Assembly: GCA_029204225.1 (NCBI GenBank)
Contig: CM055109.1
Location: forward strand, 21,758,317 to 21,822,316
DNA: 64,000 nt
Reading direction: 5' to 3'
From: Diphasiastrum complanatum
Lineage: Eukaryota > Streptophyta > Lycopodiopsida > Lycopodiales > Lycopodiaceae
How positions within the stretch are numbered: the first letter of the stretch is position 1; every line of letters starts with the position of its first letter. A program made the position numbers and the translations under genes. The notes under the pieces were generated by a model. It made no database searches and had not been told where the DNA came from. It was given only the letters and a program-made list of their open reading frames with translations. Positions 33,471 through 46,200 of this stretch are shown here, piece after piece.

Positions 33471-33947
33471 CTAGTAGGCGGACTAGGTTGACCTCTCTTT
33501 TTCTTATTAACTCTACCTTTTGTCAAATTATTTAAAGGCGCTGCTACCTTTGCATAACCTTTAATTGATTTACGAAAGAAAATTGTAAAACCGAGAAAAG
33601 ATTTAAGTTCTCTAACCGTCTTCAATATCAGCCACTCAAGCATTGTTTTGACCTTACTCTCATCTATCTTCAACCCACTACAAGCAAGACCGAGGTACAT
33701 AACTCGTGCTTAAAGAACTCACATTTAATTCTTTAGCATACAGTTTCTCTCATCTGAGAATATCTAAGATAGTCTTAAGATGACTCAAATGCTCCTTAAG
33801 TGTCCTACTATAGATGAGAATATCATCTAAGAATACAACCACATACTTTCCCATATATGGACAATAAATATCGTTCATCATCTGCTGAAACAGAGCTGGT
33901 GCATTCGTCAACCCAAGAGGAAGCACGAGAAATTCATAATGCATCAA
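33455..33947 (-). pseudogene. Gypsy reverse transcriptase fragment
   Basis: Reading leftward from 33947: [40 protein letters not shown], then the catalytic YVDD-equivalent [20 protein letters not shown] shifted frame (33700-33455) gives the connection domain: MYLGLACSGLKIDESKVKTM, TVRELKSFLGFTIFFRKSIK and PLNNLTKG. The fingers, RNase H and integrase are missing. The catalytic DD is present, but the piece is far too short to work. Confidence 0.92.
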
Positions 33948-34352
33948 TTAGATTCGCCTTGGTTTAATTCCATGTCAAGGGCAGTTTGTGACTAATAACC
34001 TTGAGAGGACCCAAACACTCTCAATGAGTCATATGGAATAGTGCATGTACGTGTGACTAATCTATGCTTGAGGACTGGATGTGGACTGTGACTATTTATA
34101 GTTGGATTGCATGGGAATTTCATGAGTCCATGCATAAGATTCTACTCTCTATATATTGGGGTAGAGATTCTCTTGTCGACAACTTTTGGTTCAGTTTACT
34201 AGTTGTTCTCTTCTCCTCAAGCATTCACATGGCATGGCTTAGGGGCCAGATTTAGGATTGATCCAGGTTTGGATGGGTGGTTTTTCTCCTAAATGTCTCC
34301 TGTTGTGTTTTCCTATCCTCATCTTAGGGGTTTTCCCTAGTGATCATTACAT
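33948..34352 (+). repeat. Probable LTR remnant preceding a PBS
   Basis: Placed as LTR because a canonical PBS follows at 34353. It contains TCTATATATTGGGG, a TATA-like box at about 34148. The left border is not defined. Confidence 0.5.
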
Positions 34353-34364
34353 TGGTATCAGAGC
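34353..34364 (+). other. PBS for initiator Met tRNA
   Basis: TGGTATCAGAGC in the plus orientation. The following internal sequence has no gag that I can read. Confidence 0.8.
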
Positions 34365-34814
34365 ATCACTAAGATGCGGTCTTGGATAGGATTGGAGACA
34401 AGCTATACATCAAGTTGGAAGCACGTGGATTTATGTCCCGGATAGAACAGTTTTTGCTTTGATTGAATAAGCGTGCGAAATTAAGAGACGGGACAATTTT
34501 AGACAATAAGAAACAATTGATCAAAAACGAATTTTTATAACTCTGAATCTGAATCATCAATATACATCACTTGCTGTCTTATCTTGCTACTATGTCTCTG
34601 ATTGAGTGAGTGAGTATGAGTGTCTCATTCAAGTCTTGAGAGTGTTTACAACGAGTAGTGCACATTTATTTGACAGGTCTTTTGGCCTTTTAGTTACAGG
34701 TCTTTTGGCCTTTTAACATTGTAACAGTAGATCTAACCGTTTACGACGGTTGATATTCAAATAAACGCTCTGTTTCCAGGACAAATAATTTCTATTCGCG
34801 AATTATTCCTTCGT
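34365..34814. other. Unassigned internal or intergenic DNA
   Basis: No gene is seen. ACAGGTCTTTTGGCCTTTTA occurs twice, near 34674 and 34697. Confidence 0.4.
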
Positions 34815-35755
34815 CTAGTTTTTAGTGTTTCAAAGTTACTATTGACACTACTATCTTACATGGGTTTGTACTTTGTTTGTTATTATCGTGTCCCTTACTA
34901 TACTAGTAATTATAATGTGTATTGGACAAGGTAGTTTCATTGACAAGTTTCAAGTATGTGATTTTCTAACCATACAGCCTCCTACATTATGGTTGTAAGA
35001 CTTGAGAAATGCTTCTCAGGCAGTTACTATGTCACTGCTAGACTGGTGTAAACTTTGGCTAGTATTGTGAATTAGTTCATAATTTGGCTAGGAAAAACTA
35101 TTATTATATCCTAAGTGTTTATCTCGGTTCTAGAATGCTATTGAGAAATCTTAGGACATATTTGATGGCATCATCCTTGAGAAAATATGGCTGTCTTTTG
35201 CTATGATGACACTTTACAAATTCGACTGACTTTAAAATTTGTATGTGTTGTATTGTGGCGATTATGTTCAATTTTGATTAGATTTGTTAGGTACAAACAC
35301 ACACACACACACCACTCTTGTGCTAGAGAGGATTCCCCTCTAACATCCAACCATACTTGGCTAGATTTGCCTAGTATAATTTTGCCATCAATACTGGTTT
35401 TCAATGTGTCAAATTACAACTGATATTACTATCTTGCACTGGTATGCACTTTATCTTCTATTGTCTTGTCTCTTACTACATGAGGCATTATAACAAGTTT
35501 TGGACAAATTAAGCTCATTGACAAGTTTCAATCACTTGGTTTTATAACCATACGACTTGCTTACGTTATGATGATAAGACTTTCCTTCTCATGTAGTTAT
35601 GTTACTTCTAGACTGGTGTAGAATTTGGCAAGTATTGCGGACTAGTTCGAAAGTAGGCTTGGACAAACCTTGATTGTTTATCTCAATTCTAGGATGTTTA
35701 GAAACCTCAAGATATACTTGATATTATGGTCCTTGAGAAAATGTAAGTATCTGTT
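34815..35755. repeat. Diverged tandem duplication, unit about 575 bases
   Basis: 34815-35190 aligns with 35388-35755 over CTACTATCTTACATGG / TTACTATCTTGCACTGG, TTGACAAGTTTCAA, TAACCATAC, CTAGACTGGTGTA, GTTTATCTC and CCTTGAGAAAAT. There are many substitutions, so it is old. A short (CA)n at 35299-35312 lies between them. No coding content. Confidence 0.8.
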
Positions 35756-35963
35756 GACACTCCTGAATGGGAATACTTGTCATCGAAAAAAAACTTCCAT
35801 ATGGAGACTTATATTTGAAACTTACCCCCTGGGATGATTGTCTTCACATGGTTCTTATTTCCACATCCTATGTTGTTTTAGGTGTGCAGTGGGTATAAAT
35901 ACACTAGGTATACATGTTGCATCACCTCGTGTAGTTATCTTGTTCTGTGGGACGGTCGGCGAG

Positions 35964-35967
<4 letters not shown>

Positions 35968-36027
<60 letters not shown>
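35968..36027. repeat. (CA)n microsatellite
   Basis: About 30 perfect CA units. Confidence 0.97.
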
Positions 36028-36028
<1 letters not shown>

Positions 36029-36708
36029 CCAATTAAAAAATGCTCTCATGATTTACTTGCTTGTTTCGGTCACTATGATCACAATGAACAAACTGTCTTG
36101 AGTCCTTTTGATCAAACTTCATACAACACTCTTAATGTTAATAATGAAAAAATTCTTGTCAATAGTTTTTAGTCCTCTCAATATGACTTAGATTAGACCT
36201 GTCTATTAAAGTATATATATACTTATTTGTGGACGGTAATGCCTTGACAATCTGAAATTGATAGTGCAATAAATATTTCTTTAAGCTGTTACTTAGGATA
36301 AGGGATGGTGTTCCGATAAGCATTCTAAAAAGGGTAATGGCAGATCGCTTTTAACTCTACTTTAAAACTAGTCTGGGTGTAATTGTCTACTCTAGTCATC
36401 TTTATGTAATTGTTTACTTTCAAGCACTGATTATACATTGTTAACCTTATAATTTTGTAACCTTGATTACAGTTGAAACAATGTCCAACTTTTTACTCAT
36501 TATATGGACAAAGTTAGAGTCATCTAACTTGGCAATGACTACTTGTTGTGACATGAATAACAACTGAGAATATGTGTAGACACATGTAGTTCCACAATAA
36601 TGTCTCTGTTCTAACACAATTTGAAAACAATGTGCACTAAACATCAAAAATGGAAGGAAAAGCTAGCTGGCTATTATGGCTTTCATGATTTTTCCTGAGT
36701 AGAGGACA
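36028..36708. other. Intergenic, nothing recognised
   Basis: AT-rich, with only short ORFs. Confidence 0.35.
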
Positions 36709-36998
36709 TGTTGGAGTTAATTTTACTCCTGCTCTTCCTAACTGCCCTCTGCTTCACTCAAGGAAATCACTCTCTCAAAGCAGTTTGTAGAAATACACGC
36801 AAAGATCAAATAGGCAAGGCACCGCAACATACCACAAGGAACCGCTCGAGTCTAGCATGCGGTCACAATGCAAAGTCAACGAATCGAAAGAGGACCGAAC
36901 GAATACTACAAGTCATTACTTGCAGTCAGCATGCGAAGTGGACGAACTGCAGCTTACAAAGAGGACATGCCCGAAGGAACACCGCAAGTCAACGATTG
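36709..36998 (+). repeat. Partial copia LTR (family 1)
   Basis: It starts TGTTGGAGTTAAT and matches the first ~270 bases of the LTR at 38980-40014 (GGAAATCACTCTCTCA, ACGCAAAGATCAA, ACTACAAGTCATTACTTGC). The match breaks at about 36998, where unrelated sequence begins. Confidence 0.8.
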
Positions 36999-37129
36999 TG
37001 TGGGAAGCATAATCCGCACTTTCACCACATTGTTGCATACTCCACTGAATTCTCAAAACAGTGTCGAGATTCCATATCACACAACGGAAAAGTTCTCACA
37101 ATTCGAGATTTTTTCATGAACACAATTCA

Positions 37130-37561
37130 ATGGCAAAACGAGCTTAGAATTGGCTCTAATACCAATATAAAGTCCTCAAACCAAGGATCCTATTCTAAGC
37201 ATGCCAGTCACAAGCAACACAAGGGAACCTGATGGTGGACAAACCAATCCAACCCAACCTAGATCGAACGGATCTAGCCCCCAAGCTATGGATCAATCGC
37301 AAAGAGGAGTATGGCATCACACCAACAGCATCCTGCCACCAGTCATGCTATCAAGCATACACTAGTGAGAGCCCAATAGGTATACTTATATCCTCCAAGG
37401 CCCATGCACCACTAGTAGTGCACTGTGACACCTCACTGGACACCTCTGCAGCCTATCTGGGCCACATCATCCAGTTCTCCAATGACTCAACTGATAGACC
37501 CATACTAATCCACCATCAAGTGTTTAGGCCTACAACCATTAATTATGACATGTACACATAA
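37130..37561 (+). pseudogene. Gypsy RNase H-like fragment
   Basis: The open frame (37232-37561) ends HAPLVVHCDTSLDTSAAYLG, HIIQF...DRPILIHHQVFRPTTINYDM. The arrangement 'LVVHCDTS...G' then 'RPI....Q...P...NY..YT' fits the RNase H start of plant gypsy pol (usual 'HTDAS...G', 'A..L...E.NY'). The first ~40 residues are unrecognised. At 37152-37165 the minus strand reads ATTGGTATTAGAGC, a weak PBS-like site of unclear relation. Truncated at both ends. Confidence 0.5.
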
Positions 37562-37691
37562 GGACCCCAAATCCTTTATAGTCACAATTAACTTACGGGT
37601 TGTTGGTCTACCGGTCCCTAGCGTGGACACGCTACTCTAGACCAGTCATGGGCATGACATCCTCTCTGCACATAGAGAAGGAAATTTATAT

Positions 37692-38971
37692 ATGTTGAGT
37701 CACGATTATGTGAGTAATTCTGATGCTCATGCATGGCATCAAATATTAGGTCATTTGAACATGAGATCTATCTTGTATACACATCATAATAATATGGTCA
37801 AGGATATGAGTATTAATTGTCTCCAGCAGAAATCAGACTGTCTGTGCAATGTGCTTACTAGGAAAACAACCTAGAACAAGATTTTCTAAAGGACAAACCA
37901 AAAGAGCTAAGTTATTTTTGAGTTAATCCATAGTGACTTATGTGGTCCTATGAGTGTGCCCTCTTTGGGTAATGCTTTACATTTCATCACCTGTATTGAT
38001 GACTTCTCCCGATTTACCAGAACTATGTTCATTAAGAACAAGTCTGAAGCATTAAACTGTTTCAGAGAATATATACAGTTTGCTGAGACTCAAACTGGTC
38101 AAAAGATCAAGACCTTGCGGTCTGATTCAGGGGGAGAGTACATGTATGATAAAATTGTGGACTACTTATCTTCATGCGGCGTGCACCATCAGTTTACTGC
38201 AAGCTACACTCCACAACAGAACAGAGTAGCTGAACGAAAGAATCGAACACTGTTAGAAGCTGCACGATCCATGATGTCCAATGCTCAATTATCCAATAAA
38301 TTTTGGCTGAAGCAATTTCTATAGCCTGCTATCTGCAAAATTATTCCAACATAGATGTTGTCTTCCTTGAAGACAAATTTTATGTTTTTATGCAGAAGCA
38401 GCAAATGCAGGAGTTTGTTCCAACAACTCCATTCACCGTCGATAGGCTCAAACCTACGATCGTTCAACTACAACAAATGCAGAAGTTTGTTCCAACAACT
38501 CCATTCACTATTGATAGGCACAGACCAACGATTGTTCAACCACAACTTGTAGTAGTGGTTGAAGGAGTACTGAAGTACTTTCAAGCTACAAAGCATTATG
38601 CTTTGTGCTATAATTGTAATGCCAAAGTTACACTTACACATGTTGCAGCTACATTAGCAGTGAAGGAGATTATTTGGCTTAGAAGGTTGCTACAAGATCT
38701 GCAATTTCCACAGATTAGTCCAACTATACTCCAGTGCGACAATCACAGCTGAATAGCTCTATCTCTGAACCCATGAACTCATTCTAGAACTAAAATTTAG
38801 TTCAATTTCATTTTCTTAGAGAGAAAGTTTAGAATAAATATAATGTTCTAGCTTGCTGTCATACATACAATATATTGGCTGACATTTTGACAAAACCATT
38901 GTCAAGAGAGAAACATTCTACTTTGGTAGGTATGTTAAATCTCAATCTAAATTCAAATTCGTAGTAGTAAT
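37692..38971 (+). pseudogene. Copia integrase and RNase H remnant
   Basis: In order: HAWHQILGHLNMRSI (GAG-pre-integrase, about 37722-37770). Then the integrase core HSDLCGPMSVPSLGNALHFI, CIDDFSRFTR, LRSDSGGEYMYDKIVDYLSS, TPQQNRVAERKNRTLLEAAR (37930-38300), with Asp, Asp and Glu positions visible and Gly to Arg in QQNG. A deletion then joins to DVVFLEDKFYVF near 38355. Next is a 63-base tandem duplication (QKFVPTTPFTIDR-type text twice, 38401-38540). Then the RNase H C-terminus VKEIIWLRRLLQDLQF, ILQCDNHS (38660-38750) and, in broken frame, tail text similar to DILTKPLSREKH. The whole RT domain is deleted. Bounded by family 1 LTR sequence. Confidence 0.88.
38401..38540. repeat. Tandem duplication of ~63 bases in copia pol
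   Basis: The unit AAATGCAG(A/G)AGTTTGTTCC AACAACTCCATTCAC occurs twice in frame. A diverged third version is present in the related element near 3031-3120. Confidence 0.85.
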
Positions 38972-38979
38972 CTTAAGAG

Positions 38980-40014
38980 TGTTGGAGTTAATCTTAGTCG
39001 TACTCATCCTAACTACCCTCCACTTCACTCAAGGAAATCACTCTCTCAGAGCAGTCTACACAAATACACGCAAAGATCAACCAAGCAAGGCACCTCAAGA
39101 TATCGCAAGGAACCGCCCGAGTCTAGCCTGCGATCACAATGCGAAGTGGACGACGAACCGCAAGAGGACGAAAAGAATACTACAAGTCATTACTTGCGGT
39201 CAGCATGTGAAATGGACGAACTGCAGCTTAAGAAGATGACTAACCAAAGGAACATCGCAAGTCAATGATTGCGATCAACATGCGGCTGCAACCACACCAC
39301 AATATCACGCTCCCGCTCGCATACAAAGGAGATTTCCGCACCTGTTTACGTCTTCACGCTCCACTGTAATAACCGATCTATGGATCAAGTTAAAAGATCT
39401 TGTAATTGTAAAAATCAGAATAATACATGATGATCCAATAGCTATATAATGAACTGAGCGAGTAGAGACAAATATATAGCGATCAGGATCCACGACATAG
39501 ATAAAACGACTAAAACTGGTCTTCACAATATCTGACTCCTCAGAGTTAGCGATTATAGTGAGAGTAAAAGTATTCAAAACTATAGCAAGTATTTGTTCCT
39601 ATAAGTAGGATCACGCGCTCAACGCGATTGTCTTGTGATCTGATAGTTGTTACTACAACATTTAATATACAAAATCACTATTGTTCTATTACATTGCATT
39701 CATGCTGAATGTTTAAATAACTCTCACACTTTCTCCTATATTGTCACAATTATTAGTAACAGAGACTTTCATGGTTGTCTCAGATGCTAATCTATTAGCA
39801 ATTCTTTATGGTTATCTATGACACCTACACTGATACTCATTATCAACAAATCAGAACTGCTCTATCATTCCGTTCTCTAAGTAATCCACGATCCTATCTT
39901 ATTACATTATTAGTTATTACTGTCTATTGTTTTTCCTCTGTTGGGACGACAACCTACATTTCCGCTGCGACCTATTACCTTGTCATTTCCATCAGAGCTG
40001 ATTAAATTCCAACA
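38980..40014 (+). repeat. Copia LTR (family 1), followed by a PBS
   Basis: It starts TGTTGG after a short purine run (TAAGAG) and ends TTCCAACA. Length is 1035 bases, similar to the 353-1424 copy (1072). The two share GTAGGATCACGCGCT and CGTTCTCTAAGTAA blocks. Confidence 0.85.
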
Positions 40015-40018
40015 TAGT

Positions 40019-40030
40019 TGGTATTAGAGC
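40019..40030 (+). other. Degenerate PBS after the LTR
   Basis: TGGTATTAGAGC differs at one base from the initiator-Met site. Its presence right of a '3' LTR' suggests that another element copy once began here. No gag follows. Confidence 0.65.
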
Positions 40031-43000
40031 CACAACAAGAGTGGTATCAGCCACCTCCAACAGGACAAGCTATTTGTTGATGCATCATTGCAATCTGCAT
40101 AAAATAACATGGATGATGCTAGCTAGGTGGCTTTTAGCATTTGCACACATGGAATTACTACATTTGTGCACTTAGTAGAAGGGTGAGTTTAAAAATTTCT
40201 AGGCAAGCCATATTGTGAGGCACTTAGAGATTCAGAATTTTATTGTACTCAGTCATCTTCATAATTTTGCAAAGAAAAATCTATCAACTTTGTATAGTAT
40301 GTGGCTTGTGTTGGACAACCTGTTTGATATCATCGATGTATTAAATATGTTGTACCTCTCGTCTGATATGCTAATTGCCGCTTGGATGCACTAGGTCTAC
40401 TCGTAATGTATTTATGCTTTGTGTCACTCCAATTTCACACATTGTGTTTATAAGTCAAATAGTGAATTGGTGCCCACATGTAAAGTTGCAACATTGATGC
40501 ATGAACACTGACTCATGGACACACCACTACCCAATTAACCATTAATTAATATGCATAGACAACAATTTAGACGATATGTTGAGAGAAGTCAATATTTAAT
40601 TTTGTTTTTTGTGGGTGTCCCAAGTTTGACGTCGTGGTAAACCCCACATAGTTCATTTGGAAAAAAACCGTCCCTTTGTCTTGACAATCATATTCCGCCT
40701 AGTTTAATATGTTTCATGAGTATGCATGGGCTATTTGCAGAGAGATTGATAATTTTGATTTCAAGTTTGTGCAAGATTCGGAATCATGGTTCATGAATCT
40801 CAATCACCTCTGTTGGATATCATTGAATCAAGAACCATGGCGTTTTTGAGAAGTTCTATATTTAGAGGATAACCCGAAAAATTTGGCTGATAAGGCAAAT
40901 TTTTGTTTCTTAAGTTCAACATCATGATGAAAATGATGTGACATGGGACTATAAAATTGTGTCCTTTCTTTAAAATCCCTCACCCTCTTTAGACAAATTA
41001 AGGTAGCCCTCAGTGTTTATTTCAAATATCTGAATTGATCATTGATAAATTGTCTTTTTTTCCCAATGCCTTGCACTTATATGGCTTATGGTGCATTGTA
41101 CGATGTATGAACTCGTTGCTTATCATAGCTAAAGGAAGAACCTAAACATTTTTGCTATAGGTTTATGAATAAACGTACACAAGTTCAAACATTTTGCAAA
41201 TAATGAATATGCAAGATTTGTGAGTTTGTTTTTTTGTTAAATATTTCATTTATCTACCAATTGTGGAGACATATTTCTTATATTTCATTTAGCTATATGC
41301 TAATTAAATTCCGTTAAAATAAAACTTCAATATCTCTATCTCTTAAAGCATCTCTAAGCCTTTTATTTGCCAAACGAGATAGTTCATCTGTAGTTTTATG
41401 GAAATGTGACTCTAGATACTATCTTATGAGTGGAATTCAAGCCCAAAGCTTGTGTAATTGTAAAGGAATGTGGATTTTGGAAACAAATAGTTACAGCTTC
41501 AAGGAAGACAAAGATAAGAACTAGATTTTTTGTCACAAATATTGTTGAGATCCCTACCAAGCATAGGAACTCAATTGATTTTGCATCTCCTCCGTTCAAG
41601 GAGAAGGAAGAAACAATGGGCATATATCATTCTACAATTGACATTAAGAGTTCAATCTAAATAGCAAAATTGGAAAGATAAGTCCATTTGAGAGTAACCA
41701 AAACCCTCTATATACAATCTCTTCAATTTTTGTACTATTATGATTACCATCTTTGTTTGGAGGAGTACAATGGGCCTACCATATCGACTATTTGGAACAT
41801 CAAATGTTGATGTATATATATTAGTCAATATGAAACTAATTTTGTTTTGAGAAAGAAAAATGTGAGACGATGGTGGAATATGAAGTGGAGAGAATGGATG
41901 CAACATGTAAGATGCTATGTTGGTTGAATTGGCTATAATGCTAGTATGAAACAAAATTAGGCAACAATCATGGGAGAACAAAAGTTGAGGGAGAGGGGGC
42001 CCTACTTAAGTTTTGATGGTGTGAGTGCATCATGGTTAAGTTAAGATCCATATGGGACTCATGCAATTAGCTAGATTCTTGCCTAGATTTGTAGGACCAT
42101 CACAATGATATTTATGCTCCACTCCTTTCCGAATGTGATAGTATGCTATGCTCGATGATATTAGTGCTTTGGGACTTACTACAAATGTCGAGAATTAGTG
42201 ATCTTCTACTAAAGGGATGACCCCCAGCACCCATTACTTTCCCAATAAAGGTGCCCTTTACCATAGTTCAAGGGTAGTTTAAGAATATATTAGTCGTGAC
42301 TCGTGATTGATATGAGGTCGCATGATACCCTAACCATGAGAAAAATATGTGAAGTTTCTAACTGTTACAGGTAAATGATTTTGTTTTATAAAAAGTCAAA
42401 AATTCTATAGTTCTCCTATCAATAATAACATTGTGGATCAATATACGCTAAGCTTCTTGTTACTATATAGGTTGGGCTTCTTGTTAGAGGGCACAACACT
42501 GGGAGTCCTGCCTTGCCTCTGTCGAGGCGCCAATCTTAGAGATGAAATTCGATCCGGTATTGCTTGACAATGGCATTTTGAAGTGTTTAATTAAGCAGAA
42601 GTTTTGGATGCCCGTCAAAATGGAAAAAAGACTCTTTCTATCACAATATAAAAGCATACTTGAACTACCCTTCAAATTAAGCCATGTCATGCTACCTTGA
42701 AAGGCAGTCTCCCAAAGCAAACGAAAAGCTGCCCTTCAAAGAAGGCCATCTTCTATTTCCACGTGTCATTTTGAAAGACAAATTTGCCCTTCAAACTGCA
42801 AACGCTTCGTTGAAATCCCTTGTAACCCTACATTGGATTTTTGCGCCTTTATCAATTACACGAATTTTCAGCCCGCTCTCTTGGATGCACGCCACGTGTC
42901 AAACCACAGTAGTTTTAGAAACGTGGCAAAATCTGGGCATCTGAAAGACTATCTAACGGTTAATCGTCGATATCGCTGTAGCGGCTGTAAGAGAGGGGGA

Positions 43001-43099
43001 AGTCGGGGGCAGGTTATTCCAGAACGGTCAGCAGGAGAGACAAAGGCAGCCACGGGATATACCGGTGGGAGAATGCGGGGATACGGGCTATAGCCGGTT
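40031..43099. other. Intergenic region upstream of the MBD-PHD gene
   Basis: AT-rich. A 76-codon ORF at 41430-41660 is the longest plus-strand frame and is not recognised. Composition becomes GC-richer from about 42830 towards the start of the next gene, and 42680-43100 probably holds its promoter. No clear TATA box can be assigned. Confidence 0.4.
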
Positions 43100-43272
43100 C
43101 AATATGAGGTCAGCTCGAGGACGACCGGCCCTGTAGGTAGTCAGAGCAAAACCGGAGCAGGTAGAGACTAGGGGGAGAGAGAGAGAGAGAGAGAGAAAGA
43201 AGGCGAAGGAAGATCTGGAGAGCGAGCGAGCGAGCGAGAGAGGAGGGGAGAGGGAGCGCGAGAGAGCGAGCT
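43100..43272 (+). promoter_or_regulatory. Probable 5' leader with GA and GAGC repeats
   Basis: A GA-rich run at 43169-43200 and a (GAGC)n run at 43219-43240 directly precede the start codon at 43273. The same combination precedes the small gene at 16057. Placement as 5' UTR is inferred from position only. Confidence 0.5.
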
Positions 43273-46200
43273 ATGGCGGAAGGGGAGACGGAGTGGCAGA
43301 GGGAGATACAGATGCAGATGCAGATGCAGGTGGGGATGGGAGTGGCAGTAGGAGAGCCCATCGCGCTCATGGCTAGGCGCAAACCAGCCAAAGATCGACC
43401 CAATGATCAGAAGCCCAAGCCCAAGAAGCGCAGACCACATCCACTGGCAGGCAGGTCAGGCGAGGGCGCTCCCATTGCGCCCCCCGGATGGCTGTGGAAG
43501 GCAGGGCGCAGGGCGACGGACATGTATTTCTGCTCGCCCACAGGCGAGAAGTTCAGAGCCAAGCATCTGCTGAGGGCTTATCTGGACACCCTTCCCAATC
43601 CGCCTCCTTTTGGGCTGTTTCGGTTTACAATCAAGGCTAATGGTGAGACAGTCTTTTCCACTCCCCTGATATCTCTCCTTTTCAACGCATCGTCGTTATT
43701 CTCTTGCTCTCCACGCATGTTTCGTACGTCCGTACAACCACATCCTCTTGTGCCGTACGCCCGTGGGAGTGTGTTGAAGAATGTCACCGAAGTTTTTAAA
43801 AGCGGTGCTTGTTATGCTGCAAAAGATTCCGTTTGTTAAATAGATAAGATCTTTAGCTAATGAAATTTGGGTTGATTGTTTTTGGCTTGTTTGCAAATTA
43901 GCTTGTTCCAGAGCAGAATTTGAACTCATAAGAGTTTATTTTAGTGCTTTGCCAATTGATTTTCAGTTTCCTAGATTTTATGTAACAAGTTTTTTACGAG
44001 AACTACTCCAACTCGGTTAGCTGGTACATGGTCCACAGGAATTCACTATCAGTTTTCTAGGTTTTTTCTTCAGGCTAAGTGACAAGTATTCACAAGCACT
44101 TCCAATTTGGTGAGCTGGCACCTTGTGCTGAGAAACGCATAGATCTGTATGTGCATTACTGCAACTCTGCTATGCACTGTCTAGGGGTGGTATTGTAAGC
44201 GAGTCGGTCTGAGGCCATTCCCAGCTACACATTCAGGCGTGTGGGAGGCTAACCCAGAAATTGACTTTGATGGGGGAGAGGGAGAGCACAGTGGAGGAGC
44301 ACTGGGGCCAAATGGTGAAGTGTCTTTAAGTACCATTGCTATCTAGATGGTTTAGGGTTGTGGCGCATTATTACTTTATATGCTATATACTACTCTTTGG
44401 CTTTCATTTGAAGTACTGTCTTGGTTGGACTGATGTGAAGAGGATTTATCGTCTCCTATGAAGTGGCATGTTTTAGAGGGACTCCTCGAGCTCAAGAGTT
44501 TGACTCCAATCGGCTACATTAAATATCCACACAAAAGAAGATGACTTGCATGCGAATGCACCTGGTTGATGCAGAAAAGGAGTCTTTTTGGGATGAGAGA
44601 TATTGGGTCAACTGCTCTTAGTCTAATTCTCCTTAGAAAAATCACCAAAGTAGAAGAAGAGAGGATAGGGTACTAATTTATAGCTTACAATATCAAGGGT
44701 AAAGAATAATTTTTTTCTATTATGCATCAATTACACAATTTGAATAGGAACAGTTTCTATAGTTCCTCGGCACTTCAAAGCCAGATAGTAGAATTTTTGG
44801 GTCAACGGAAGTTGGTCCAGGGAGCTTTAAATTGCTCCATCAAATGACTAGCTTCATGGTTTGTCAACTTCACACTGGCAAGGTTCATATTGTACTTGAT
44901 AGTATATGTGGGGTTACTCCTAATAGGCAAGCTTTTCTGATCAACCTTTATTTCGGCACTTTTGTTCACTTTAAGCTTTAACTCTTCTGGGCAGGGTTTG
45001 ATTCACAATCTATTTCTATAAGTTTGAAGTTCATAAAAAGGTTTGTAAACGATATCAATGAGAGTATTCAGAGTCAGAATGTCCATGATAATGTTCTATG
45101 CATGTGACAGTAGCCTTTTGGGTTGTTATATAGAAGTTCGAAGCATCGGTTTTCAAAAGTGAAATTGTGGATTACTATCCTTTGCTCAATGAAAGGAAAT
45201 ATTATTTTCTCCTCCAAATTGTCGTTTGTTGCAAGAACTTGCTAAATTGTCCTTGTTGTTATTGAAAGGAAAATCAGAATCAACGAGCTACTTTGTGCAA
45301 GTGTGGTTTCAATCTGGACCACCTTAGTCTAATTGGGGTACTTCACTAGACTTAACACTGATGTACAACTTAGTCTAATTTCTCTGCTTGCTTTTAAATA
45401 CTGAGGTTTTTAATAGGAGCAGTTTCACCCTGTTTGTGTTTGATATGATCAGAGGCAAGGTTGTTGACCTCTTACCGTTGATATCAGCGAACAACTGGGT
45501 AAGAGACATTTGTTTTTCATGGAGGATGTGTTGAATGCTCGTCCCGTCTTTGTCATATGAGCACACTATTCATGTACACCTCATTTTCAGTGTTTGACAT
45601 GAGCGTGCCATTTCTGGCACCCATTCTTTGTGTCATGTTTGTAAGACACAGATTAGAACAGCATGAAATTATAATCTTTTTCGTTGCAAAGAAGTAGAAG
45701 CTGAACTTACTGTACAATCAGATGCCTTTTTGATTTTTTCCTCGCATGACAATGCCTGCCTTCAAGCGTTCCAGATTGCAGTTTTCCTTGTATGTTTTTG
45801 GGCGCACTGTTAGTGCATGCATGTCAAGGTTTAGGTCATATATAAGTCGTCTTTGAGATCAAAAGCGAGATGAATTGAATTTAACGTGGTTACAGTGACC
45901 CAAAAATAAATGTATGTAATTCTGGCTATGGTTGTGGGAAATTCATTTGAGTCACCTCTGTGGTAAGAGCATTTTGATATCACCTACAGTATCCCCTCTG
46001 AATCACCCTAGTTTGGATTGTATTTTCTCACTATAAGGAGCTTATAGTGTGTTCTATCCTTGAGAAATGTTAGTCTTGTACAAATGTCAAGACTGGAATT
46101 TTGCATGCGGATGAGTTTTCACATTCAAACTTCAAAGCCTTTATCTTTCTTCTCACCTACTAAAGTGTAAACCTTCTAGCGTAAAAGCTGTGTTTGTGTA

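Noticed and set aside
35838-36172. His-Thr and Cys-Val repeat ORFs
   Set aside because: Translations of the (CA)n tract.
41396-41660. ORFs of 75-76 codons on both strands
   Set aside because: No homology is recognised and the opposite strand is equally open, typical of chance.
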